DNA from: Haematobacter genomosp. 1
GTDB taxonomy: Bacteria > Pseudomonadota > Alphaproteobacteria > Rhodobacterales > Rhodobacteraceae
Reading direction: 5' to 3'
NCBI RefSeq assembly: GCF_002196855.1
Contig: NZ_NIPW01000006.1
Coordinates: 124,001 to 188,000, forward strand
Length of the DNA: 64,000 nt
The notes under the pieces were generated by a model. That model was not told the origin of the DNA, made no database searches, and saw only the letters and a program-made list of their open reading frames with translations. Below, piece by piece: positions 57,157 through 64,000 of the stretch (positions within the stretch are counted from its first letter, which is position 1; the number at the start of each line of letters is the position of its first letter). Both the position numbers and the translations under genes were made by a program.

Positions 57157-58902
57157 TCAGTGCCGGATAAGACCCAGACCCGTCAGCTTTTCGAGAATCT
57201 GGGACGCACATTCGGCGACGTCCCGACCTTCGGTCTCGATCCGAAGGTCTGGCGAACCGGGTGTCTCATAAGGGTCGGAAATCCCGGTGAATTCTGCGAT
57301 CTTTCCGGCGCGGGCGAGTTGGTAGAGCCCTTTCCGATCGCGCCGTTCGCATTCCTCCAGGCTCGTCGCGACATGGACCTCAAGAAAAGTCCCGTGCGAT
57401 TCGACCATGTCCCGCACGGCCTGCCGCGTCGCGGCATAGGGCGCGATCGGGGCGCAGACGGCGATACCGCCGTTCTTGGCGATTTCCGAGGCCACAAACC
57501 CGATGCGGCGTATGTTGATGTCCCGATGCTCGCGCGAGAAGCCCAGTTCGGACGACAGGTGCTTGCGCACCAGATCGCCGTCCAGCAGGGTCACCTGCCG
57601 CCCGCCGATCTCCATCAGCTTGACGAGCAGCGCATTTGCGATGGTTGATTTGCCCGAGCCGGAAAGCCCGGTCATGAACACCACGAAGCCCTGCTTGGAC
57701 CGGGGCGGAGAGGTCCGGCGCAGTTCCGTCACGACGGAAGGGAAGGAGAACCAGTCCGGTATCTCCTGACCCTCGCGCAGACGACGGCGAAGTTCGGTGC
57801 CGGAAATGTTGAGGATGGTCGCGCCATCCTCCACCTCGTCACGAGGCTCGTACTGGCCGCGCTCCGCCACATAGACCATCTGGCGAAAATCGACGAGCGT
57901 CACGCCGATCTCATCCGCATGGGTGCGGAACAGATCCTGTGCGGCATAGGGATCGTAGAAATCCTCCCCCTTGCCGTTCTTGCCCGGACCTGCATGGTCG
58001 CGGCCGACGATGAAATGCGTGCAGCCATGATTGCGGCGGATCAGGCCGTGCCACACGGCCTCCCGCGGGCCACCCATTCGCATGGCAAGGTTCAGGAGGC
58101 TGAGCTCCGTGCTTTCCGTCGGATATTGGTCCAGCACCGCCTCGTAGCAGCGCACGCGCGTGAAATGGTCGATGTCGCCCGGTTTGGTCATGCCGACGAC
58201 GGGGTGGATCAGCAAGTTCGCCCCGGCTTCCCGCGCGGCGCGGAAGGTCAGTTCCTGGTGCGCGCGGTGCAGCGGGTTGCGCGTCTGGAAGGCCACGACG
58301 CGGTTCCAGCCGCGTTCCCGGAACAGGGCGCGGAGTTCGTTGGGCGACTTGCGGCGCGACTGGAAATCGTAATGCGCCGGGGCCTGAAGACCGGTGATCT
58401 GCCCGCCAAGATAGACCTCGCCCGCGATATCGTGGAGATAGGCGACAGCCGGGTGCGAGGGGTCGTTCGCGCCGAAGACATGCTCTGCCTCACGCACCTT
58501 GTCAGGCGACCATTTGTCGTTGACCCTGAGAATGGCGAGGATCACGCCCTCCGCATCGCGAAGCGCGATTTCCGTTCCCTGCGCGATATGCTCCGCAAAG
58601 GCCGGAGACACATCCAGCGTTACCGGCATCGGCCAGAGCTGGCCATCGGCCAGCCGCATCGTCTCCACCACGCTGTCGTAGTCGGCGCGGTCCAGAAAGC
58701 CCTCCAGCGGCGCGAAGCCGCCGTTCATCAGAAGCTCCAAATCGCAGAGCTGTCGCGGCGTCAGATCCCAGGACAGAAGGCCCGCAGCATGGGCTTTCAG
58801 CGCCGGGACATCCTCTGGAGCGGCATAAAGCTCCCGGATCGGCGAATGGTTGTCCTGATAGGCAATGCGCGCGACGGAGGCGTCTGCGACGAGATCTTTC
58901 AT
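57157..58902 (-). CDS. Bifunctional sulfate adenylyltransferase/adenylylsulfate kinase
   Basis: A 581-residue fusion that activates sulfate to APS and then PAPS. Residues 1-390 are ATP sulfurylase with FQTRNPLHRAHQELT (HxxH nucleotide motif) and IVGRDHAGPG. Residues about 395-581 are APS kinase with Walker A MTGLSGSGKSTIA and the lid LGFSREHRDINIRR. The single-chain Sat form differs from the CysDN heterodimer. ATG 58902 is chosen since upstream frame has no family similarity. It supplies sulfur for metY and metZ. Confidence 0.95.
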   Translation of the reverse strand: MKDLVADASVARIAYQDNHSPIRELYAAPEDVPALKAHAAGLLSWDLTPRQLCDLELLMNGGFAPLEGFLDRADYDSVVETMRLADGQLWPMPVTLDVSPAFAEHIAQGTEIALRDAEGVILAILRVNDKWSPDKVREAEHVFGANDPSHPAVAYLHDIAGEVYLGGQITGLQAPAHYDFQSRRKSPNELRALFRERGWNRVVAFQTRNPLHRAHQELTFRAAREAGANLLIHPVVGMTKPGDIDHFTRVRCYEAVLDQYPTESTELSLLNLAMRMGGPREAVWHGLIRRNHGCTHFIVGRDHAGPGKNGKGEDFYDPYAAQDLFRTHADEIGVTLVDFRQMVYVAERGQYEPRDEVEDGATILNISGTELRRRLREGQEIPDWFSFPSVVTELRRTSPPRSKQGFVVFMTGLSGSGKSTIANALLVKLMEIGGRQVTLLDGDLVRKHLSSELGFSREHRDINIRRIGFVASEIAKNGGIAVCAPIAPYAATRQAVRDMVESHGTFLEVHVATSLEECERRDRKGLYQLARAGKIAEFTGISDPYETPGSPDLRIETEGRDVAECASQILEKLTGLGLIRH

Positions 58903-59107
58903 GCTGTCCCTCGGCTTTCCCCGCCGCGGGGAAATCGCGGCGTGCCGGGGCTTTAGAGCCGTGCTGGCCTTCCGATCAAGCATGGACAGACGAGGGTGAT
59001 TGCGAAAAGGCGGATGATCCGCCTTTTCCATCCGGGTCGGGAGAAAAATTTTCTCAAAACCCGAAATGCGCAACGCTGTTTTTGGACTATTCGTCCTGCG
59101 CTGGCCC

Positions 59108-60151
59108 TCACTCCGCGGGGCGCGCGACTCTGCCCGTTGCTTGCGTCACATCGGCGGGCATGTCGTTGGAGATGGTTCCCAGCCCGAGGTCCGGGGTGAC
59201 CGGCTCCGCCTCGCCCTGCTGCGCGAGCCAGCGCTCCGCATCAAGCGCGGCCATGCAGCCCATGCCGGCCGAGGTCACCGCCTGCCGATAGGTGTGGTCC
59301 GTCAGGTCGCCCGCGGCGAAGACGCCGGGGATGGAGGTCTGCGTGCTGCCCGGTTCCACCCAGACGTAGCCGCCCGAATGCAGGCGGAGCTGGTCCTTCA
59401 CCAGTTCCGAGGCAGGGTGGTGGCCGATCGCCACGAAGAAGCCGTCGCAGGCCACTGTCTGCTCCTCCCCCGTCACCGCGTCGCGCAGCCGGACACCGGT
59501 CACGCCCAGGGGGTCCGTGGTGCCGAGGATCTCTTCCACCTCACGGTTCCAGAGCACCTCCACCTTCGGGTTGGCGAAAAGGCGGTTCTGCATGATCCGC
59601 TCTGCCCTGAGCGAATCGCGGCGATGGACGAGGGTGACCTTGCTGGCGAAGTTCGTCAGGAACAGCGCCTCCTCAACGGCGGTATTGCCGCCGCCGATCA
59701 CCACCACATGCTTGCCGCGGTAGAAGAAGCCGTCGCAGGTCGCGCAGGCGGAGACGCCGAAGCCCTTGAACGTCTCCTCCGACGGCAGGCCGAGCCATTT
59801 CGCCTGCGCCCCTGTGGCGAGGATCACCGAGTCTGCGGTGAAGGTCTGCCCGCTGTCGGTTTCCGCGCGGAACGGGCGGGAGCGGAGGTCGAGCTGCGAC
59901 ACCATGTCCGGGATCACTTCCGCGCCCATCTCGCGCGCGTGATCGCCCATACGGAGCATGAGGTCCGGCCCCATCACGGCGGTATCGCCGGGCCAGTTCT
60001 CCACATCCGTGGTGATGGTGAGCTGGCCGCCGGGTTGCAGCCCCTCGATCACCACGGGTTCCAGCATCGCCCGCGCGGCATAGATCGCGGCGGTATAGCC
60101 GGCCGGGCCGGAGCCGATGATCAGGACACGGGTATGACGGGTGTCGGCCAT
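59108..60151 (-). CDS. trxB: Thioredoxin-disulfide reductase
   Basis: FAD enzyme that reduces thioredoxin with NADPH. It has 347 residues: FAD motif [18 protein letters not shown], redox pair CATC in [19 protein letters not shown] motif [16 protein letters not shown] and C-terminal FAD segment [14 protein letters not shown]. The C-terminus is about 25 residues longer than in E. coli. ATG 60151 has GGAGATCCCC upstream. It is divergent from the Lrp regulator gene. Confidence 0.97.
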   Translation of the reverse strand: MADTRHTRVLIIGSGPAGYTAAIYAARAMLEPVVIEGLQPGGQLTITTDVENWPGDTAVMGPDLMLRMGDHAREMGAEVIPDMVSQLDLRSRPFRAETDSGQTFTADSVILATGAQAKWLGLPSEETFKGFGVSACATCDGFFYRGKHVVVIGGGNTAVEEALFLTNFASKVTLVHRRDSLRAERIMQNRLFANPKVEVLWNREVEEILGTTDPLGVTGVRLRDAVTGEEQTVACDGFFVAIGHHPASELVKDQLRLHSGGYVWVEPGSTQTSIPGVFAAGDLTDHTYRQAVTSAGMGCMAALDAERWLAQQGEAEPVTPDLGLGTISNDMPADVTQATGRVARPAE

Positions 60152-60355
60152 GGGGATCTCCATCTTTGTCGGATAGGGGATATAAGCGTTCCGGGCGCGC
60201 GACGGAAGCCGCCGTTCGGGCGGGAGAGTGACGCAGCGCGATCGCTGCCCGGAAGGCTTGCCCTGTCCGCCATAGGGGAATACATCCCCACCGGCGTCGG
60301 GCAACAATCTTGCCCCGGCCTCCCCTTTTACGCATCAGATGGAGCGGAGCCGCCA

Positions 60356-60856
60356 ATGGCAGGCGAGAAACTCGACCAGATTGACCGGATGATTCTCGCG
60401 GAGCTGCAGGCCGACGGGCGGATGACGAACGTGGAGCTTGCGCGCCGTGTCGGCATTTCCGCGCCGCCCTGCCTGCGCCGCGTGCGTTCGCTTGAGGAAC
60501 AGGGCTTTATCCGCGGCTACCATGCCGAGGTGGATGGCCAGATGCTGGGCTTCGAGGTGCAGGTCTTTGCCATGGTGCGCCTGACGAGCCAGGCGGAGAA
60601 GGACCTGCAGTCCTTCGAGCGTCAGTGTCAGGACTGGCCGCTGGTGCGCGAATGCCACATGCTGAACGGTGAGATCGACTTCATCCTGAAATGCGTGGCT
60701 CCCGATCTGACCAGCTTTCAGCGCTTCCTGACCGGTGATCTGACCGCCGCGCCGAACGTGGCCAGCGTCAAGACATCACTGGTCATCCGGGGTGCGAAGG
60801 ACGAACCGGGCGTGCCTTTCGAGGTACTGGAGGAGCGGCTGAAGCGGCTGGCCTGA
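60356..60856 (+). CDS. Lrp/AsnC family transcriptional regulator
   Basis: A 166-residue regulator. The winged helix covers 5-60 (LDQIDRMILAELQADGRMTN, VELARRVGISAPPCLRRVRSLE), and the RAM ligand/oligomer domain follows (VFAMVRLTSQ, ECHMLNGEIDFILKCV). Such proteins often sense an amino acid; the ligand and targets are unknown. It is divergent from trxB with about 200 bases between, so trxB is one candidate target. Confidence 0.93.
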   Translation: MAGEKLDQIDRMILAELQADGRMTNVELARRVGISAPPCLRRVRSLEEQGFIRGYHAEVDGQMLGFEVQVFAMVRLTSQAEKDLQSFERQCQDWPLVRECHMLNGEIDFILKCVAPDLTSFQRFLTGDLTAAPNVASVKTSLVIRGAKDEPGVPFEVLEERLKRLA

Positions 60857-60893
60857 ATTGCGCCGCCGCGGGCCGCGTGATCCGGCGGAGCGG

Positions 60894-61057
60894 CTAACAG
60901 GCTGCTGAAAAGCTCTGAAGCGTCATGCCCATGCTTCATGGAACAGGAAATCGGCCTCGGAATGATCCGACACATGTAGATTTCCGGCGGGATTCCGCCG
61001 GATTGTAAACGCTCTCCCTTTCAAAACGGACCCATAAGGCTTTTCAGCAGCCTGCTA
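60894..61057 (+). repeat. Dispersed intergenic element, copy D (best-preserved ends)
   Basis: A 164-bp element with near-perfect inverted ends: CAGGCTGCTGAAAAGC at the left and the complement of it at the right (61039-61055). Its interior matches copy A read on the other strand (GGAAATCGGC, ATGATC, GGATTG, AACG, CAA, GACC, then the right end) and copy C (GAAG, GTCATGCC, TGC). A hairpin CCGGCGG / CCGCCGG sits inside. The right end is extended by a duplicate CCTGCTACAG. Confidence 0.75.
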
Positions 61058-61064
61058 CAGCCTG

Positions 61065-61820
61065 CTACAGCCGGATGGCGGAGAGGAGGCGGCCGTAGTC
61101 TGCCTCCCCCGCATGGACGGTACGGCGGTAGGAGAAGAACCGTTCCGGGTCCGAATAGGTGCAATGCCCCGTCCATTCCGCCGCACCGATTCCCGCCTCG
61201 CGGAGCCGGTGGAGGCCGAAGCCCGGCAGGTCGAACATCATCCTGTCGCCCTTTCCCTGCGAGAAGAAGCGGGAATAGGCGCGGTCCTCATCGGTGAAGG
61301 TGTAGAAGAACTCCGGGCCGACCTCGTAGGCGCGCTGGCTGATCGTTGGGCCGATGACGGCGACCGTATCCTGCCGCCGGGCACCCAGCGTTTCCATCCG
61401 GTCGAGCACCGTTTCCAGCACGCCTTCCAGCGCCCCCCGCCAACCTGCATGGGCCGCGCCGATCACGCCCGCCTGCCGGTCCGCGAACAGCACCGGCTCA
61501 CAATCCGCGGTGAGGATGCCGAGAGCGAGGCCCGGCGTCCGGGTCACCATGCCATCGGCGCGGATCGGCGCCTCCGGCGGCGCGTCCAGCACGACCACAT
61601 CGGGAGAATGCACCTGCGCCAGCGTCACCAGCGATTGCGCCGGCAGCGCCAGCGCCTTGGCGGCGCGGGCCCTGTTGATCGCGACAACCTCCGCCAGATC
61701 GCTGGAGCCGGGACCGCAGTTCAGCCCGTGGAAGATGCCGGATGACGCGCCTCCCTTCCGGGTGAAGAAGCCGTGCCTGAGGGGGGCGAGGGCAGGAGAG
61801 GTGATCGGGTCGAGCGTCAT
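61065..61820 (-). CDS. pgeF: Peptidoglycan editing factor PgeF (YfiH, laccase domain)
   Basis: A 251-residue cytoplasmic protein of the YfiH family; PgeF keeps wrong amino acids out of peptidoglycan precursors in E. coli. RHGFFTRKGGASSGIFHGLN opens it, VHSPDV and LTADCEPVLF hold His and Cys metal or catalytic ligands, and AAHAGWRGAL the second His. Its ATG overlaps the methyltransferase stop (ATGA). Its TAG stop comes from the duplicated end of repeat copy D. Confidence 0.95.
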   Translation of the reverse strand: MTLDPITSPALAPLRHGFFTRKGGASSGIFHGLNCGPGSSDLAEVVAINRARAAKALALPAQSLVTLAQVHSPDVVVLDAPPEAPIRADGMVTRTPGLALGILTADCEPVLFADRQAGVIGAAHAGWRGALEGVLETVLDRMETLGARRQDTVAVIGPTISQRAYEVGPEFFYTFTDEDRAYSRFFSQGKGDRMMFDLPGFGLHRLREAGIGAAEWTGHCTYSDPERFFSYRRTVHAGEADYGRLLSAIRL

Positions 61821-62881
61821 GCGGCAAATCCGGGGGGTAGGGGGGCAGTCTGGGGATAGAGGGCGAGAGCTTTGAACACAGTTCCCATCGCATCGGCTGC
61901 GGTCAAGCGCTCCGTTGCCGCCCGGTGGATGAGGAGGGCATCTCCGCTCATCCCCTGCGCGAGTTGTCGGGCACGCGCATGAAGGCCGAGCCGTTCGAGA
62001 AACGCGCCTTGCTCAACCATTCCGGTCGCACGGGCGGGCGGCGCGGCGCGGGCCACGGCCTCAAAATCCACATGTGCCGTCAGGTCTGCCAGACCGGGTT
62101 CGGCGAGCGGGTCGGTGAAGCCGTGGTTCCGCACGGCCTGCAGCGTGTCCCCCCGCGAATGCCAGCCGCCGTAATCCACGAAAAGCGCTGCGCCGCCATG
62201 CCGGTACAGCCGTGCGCCCACCTCTCCCACAACAGTGCGGAGCGCCGGGCAGAGCTCGACGATATCGCCGGGCCGCGTATCCGCGATCCGGTCAGCCAGC
62301 AGAGAGACGTGGATGGGCGGGGAGAGGGCAAAGGCGAGGCGGCCGTCCTCCTCCGTCACCATCACCTCCTGCCAGCCTGCGGCGTGGCGGTGGAACTGAC
62401 GGATGGGGAGAGCATCCAGAAACTCGTTGGCCAGCAGGAAGAGCGGCAGTTCGGGAAGCGTCGCCACACTGTCGTGCCATTGGGGGTCGTAGCCGGCCAG
62501 CGCTGCCGCCTGGGCCGCGCGGAGTGTGGGGGATGCCTCCATCAGGCAGACACGCATCGCCTCGTGCAGGCCCGGCACGCCCCGCGTCGCGCGGAGGACA
62601 TCGGCCATCAGCGTGCCCCGCCCCGGCCCGAGCTCCGCCAATGCGAAGGGAGCGGGCGCGCCCTGATCCAGCCAGCACTGCGCCAGCCACAGGCCCAGCA
62701 GTTCTCCGAACATCTGGCTGATCTCCGGCGCGGTCACGAAGTCGCCGCCCCGGCCCAGCGGGTCGCGGGTGGTATAATAGCCGTATTGCGGGTCGAGCAG
62801 GCATTCGGCCATGTAATCGGCAAGTGTTATTGGCCCCGTCCGGGCGATCCTGAGCGCGATCCTCCGGCCGAGCGGCGTCAC
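61817..62881 (-). CDS. MidA/NDUFAF7-like SAM-dependent methyltransferase
   Basis: A 354-residue class I methyltransferase of the COG1565/DUF185 family. [21 protein letters not shown] is the family N-terminus and [16 protein letters not shown] the SAM-binding motif; [16 protein letters not shown] and FVDYGG follow. The human homologue methylates an Arg in complex I subunit NDUFS2; bacterial targets are less clear. GTG 62881 overlaps the lgt stop (GTGA). The order lgt, this gene, pgeF is widespread in Alphaproteobacteria. Confidence 0.93.
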   Translation of the reverse strand: MTPLGRRIALRIARTGPITLADYMAECLLDPQYGYYTTRDPLGRGGDFVTAPEISQMFGELLGLWLAQCWLDQGAPAPFALAELGPGRGTLMADVLRATRGVPGLHEAMRVCLMEASPTLRAAQAAALAGYDPQWHDSVATLPELPLFLLANEFLDALPIRQFHRHAAGWQEVMVTEEDGRLAFALSPPIHVSLLADRIADTRPGDIVELCPALRTVVGEVGARLYRHGGAALFVDYGGWHSRGDTLQAVRNHGFTDPLAEPGLADLTAHVDFEAVARAAPPARATGMVEQGAFLERLGLHARARQLAQGMSGDALLIHRAATERLTAADAMGTVFKALALYPQTAPLPPGFAA

Positions 62882-63762
62882 CGCGCCCGTGCCCGGAGGA
62901 TGAGCAGCAGGCCGAGCGCGATCATCGGCAGCGACAGAAGCTGCCCCATGGAAAGTCCCCAGCCGCCGCCGAACTGAACCGCATGGCCCAGCGGGTTGCC
63001 CGGGCCGATGAACTGATGATCCGCCACACGGACGAATTCCACGATGAACCGCGCGATGCCGTAGCCCACCGCAAAGACGCCCATCAGCCGTCCCGGCGCC
63101 TTGAGCCAGCCCTTGCGCCAGGCAAGCCACAGCAGCAGCGCGCCAAGGATCGCGCCCTCCATCAGCGCCTCATAGAGCTGCGAGGGGTGGCGGGCACAGG
63201 GCAGGCTCCAGCCGGGACAGTCCTGCGCGGCGGCACCGGGAAAAATCACCGCCCACGGCAGGTCGGAGGGGCGACCCCAAAGCTCGGCATTGATGAAGTT
63301 GGCGATCCGCCCGAGCATCAGCCCGGGAGGCGTCGCAACGGCCAGCGCATCGCCGAGCGACAGCGGCGGCACCTTTTCCTTCAGCGCAAACAAGAGCGCA
63401 GCCAGCGTCACGCCGATCAGCCCGCCGTGGAAGGACATGCCCCCCTCCCACACGCGCAGGATCTCCGCCGGATGCGCCAGATAATAGCCCGGCTGGTAGA
63501 ACAGCACGAAGCCAAGCCGCCCGCCCAGCAGCACGCCGAAGATGATCCATGTGAGCAGCCGCTCCACCTGCTCCGCCGTCATCGGTGCGGTATCGTGTGG
63601 CCAGAGGCCGGGTCTGCGGACCAGCGCGACGATCATCCGCCATCCGATCAGGAGCCCTGCGATATAGGCAAGGGCGTACCAGCGGAGCGCGAAGCTGAAA
63701 CCGCCAATGGTAACGGAGAAGATCTCCGGTGAAATGTCGGGGAAGGGGAGCACGGCCTGCAT
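62878..63762 (-). CDS. lgt: Phosphatidylglycerol-prolipoprotein diacylglyceryl transferase
   Basis: First enzyme of lipoprotein maturation: it moves diacylglycerol to the lipobox Cys (for example that of CyoA). The 294 residues form about seven spans. [12 protein letters not shown] and [14 protein letters not shown] are the signature stretches with the essential His and Arg, and [13 protein letters not shown] follows. ATG 63762 has GGAAGGAAGG upstream. It starts the lgt, methyltransferase, pgeF operon. Confidence 0.97.
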   Translation of the reverse strand: MQAVLPFPDISPEIFSVTIGGFSFALRWYALAYIAGLLIGWRMIVALVRRPGLWPHDTAPMTAEQVERLLTWIIFGVLLGGRLGFVLFYQPGYYLAHPAEILRVWEGGMSFHGGLIGVTLAALLFALKEKVPPLSLGDALAVATPPGLMLGRIANFINAELWGRPSDLPWAVIFPGAAAQDCPGWSLPCARHPSQLYEALMEGAILGALLLWLAWRKGWLKAPGRLMGVFAVGYGIARFIVEFVRVADHQFIGPGNPLGHAVQFGGGWGLSMGQLLSLPMIALGLLLILRARAR

Positions 63763-63922
63763 GACGGCCTTCCTTCCCGCTTGTCCGCGGCAAGTCAAGG
63801 TGACGCGCGCGACATGCGTGGCTTCGCCGCCGGATCGGCGGGGTGGCGGGGCTATCGTCGGCGCATGGCTTGTGCATGGCGCGCGCGCGTCCATATAAGG
63901 GAAACCTGTCAAGGAGGCCCGG

Positions 63923-64000
63923 ATGCAGACCCGTAACCGCATTTTCGACGATCTGTCGCAGCTCATGACCAACGCCATGGGCGTGGCGCAGGGCGCGCGG
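63923..64000 (+). CDS. ubiK: Accessory factor UbiK family protein (partial, N-terminus)
   Basis: Only 26 residues lie in the window, starting [20 protein letters not shown], the usual UbiK/YqiC (BMFP) N-terminus. UbiK is a small trimeric coiled-coil protein that helps ubiquinone synthesis. AAGGAGG lies upstream of ATG 63923. It is divergent from lgt. Confidence 0.85.
   Translation, partial: MQTRNRIFDDLSQLMTNAMGVAQGAR

Noticed and set aside
56831-57211. A 126-codon minus-strand open frame between the receiver and sat-cysC genes
   Set aside because: It overlaps the end of sat-cysC and the start of the receiver gene, with no motif and no ribosome-binding site.

Overview
The window looks like a chromosomal segment of a GC-rich alphaproteobacterium, most likely Rhodobacterales (Rhodobacteraceae-like). 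Pointers are the F1-only ATP synthase operon (atpHAGDC), the glyQ / small membrane protein / glyS / PEP-utilising-enzyme cluster, folB-folP-glmM, ftsY followed by an EamA transporter and a YciB/IspZ protein, a SAM-II riboswitch before metZ, and DUF1150, YdcH and UbiK small proteins. Almost everything is core metabolism and housekeeping. No phage, integrase, CRISPR array or intact insertion sequence was seen.

Region by region. 1-0.5 kb: start of an MFS transporter (minus strand), divergent from the next block across a 25-bp near-palindrome. 0.7-7.6 kb: bo3-type quinol oxidase cyoABCD, a SURF1 assembly factor, then a RegB/RegA-type redox two-component pair, nearly all joined by overlapping start/stop codons. 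7.7-10.4 kb: a MotA/TolQ/ExbB-like channel protein and its MotB/OmpA-like partner. 10.8-14.1 kb: clpA and gloB on the minus strand. 14.2-20 kb: a methyltransferase and atpHAGDC. 20-24.6 kb: prs, a DsbA-fold isomerase, an alpha/beta hydrolase and a GspL/PilP-like membrane protein. 24.7-28.2 kb: SIMPL protein, metY, a secreted protein, a kinase-fold protein. 28.4-32.6 kb: ftsY, MgtC-like protein, EamA transporter, YciB, glutathione transferase. 32.6-37 kb: promoter, SAM-II riboswitch, metZ, folE2, trkH. 37-45.2 kb: a catalytically dead trypsin-like protein, glyQ, glyS, PPDK-like protein. 45.3-50.6 kb: SleB hydrolase, folB, folP, glmM, opgC. 50.6-53 kb: gene-poor stretch with tRNA-Met, small ORFs, a DUF982 protein and a cold-shock protein. 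53-57 kb: lipase-like protein, purEK, YdcH, Hsp20, DUF1150, a lone receiver protein. 57-64 kb: sat-cysC, trxB, an Lrp regulator, pgeF, a MidA-like methyltransferase, lgt, and the start of ubiK.

How genes work together: the quinol oxidase, its assembly factor and a quinone/redox-sensing kinase with its regulator form one respiratory control unit. metY, metZ (SAM-controlled) and sat-cysC serve sulfur assimilation and methionine synthesis. folE2, folB and folP are three folate steps. purE/purK and prs serve nucleotide synthesis. glmM, pgeF, lgt, SleB, YciB and OpgC serve the envelope.

The most unusual non-gene structure is a family of about 140-167 bp intergenic elements with GGCTGCTGAAAA-type inverted ends (10566, 37033, 52686, 60894). 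Three copies share interior sequence. Two copies have ends that supply stop codons of neighbouring genes. Other points for a second look are the palindrome before cyoA, the uncharacterised ion-motive pair at 7734-10426, the GspL/PilP-like composite, and three proteins (37196, 42614, 27486) that keep an enzyme fold but have lost key residues.
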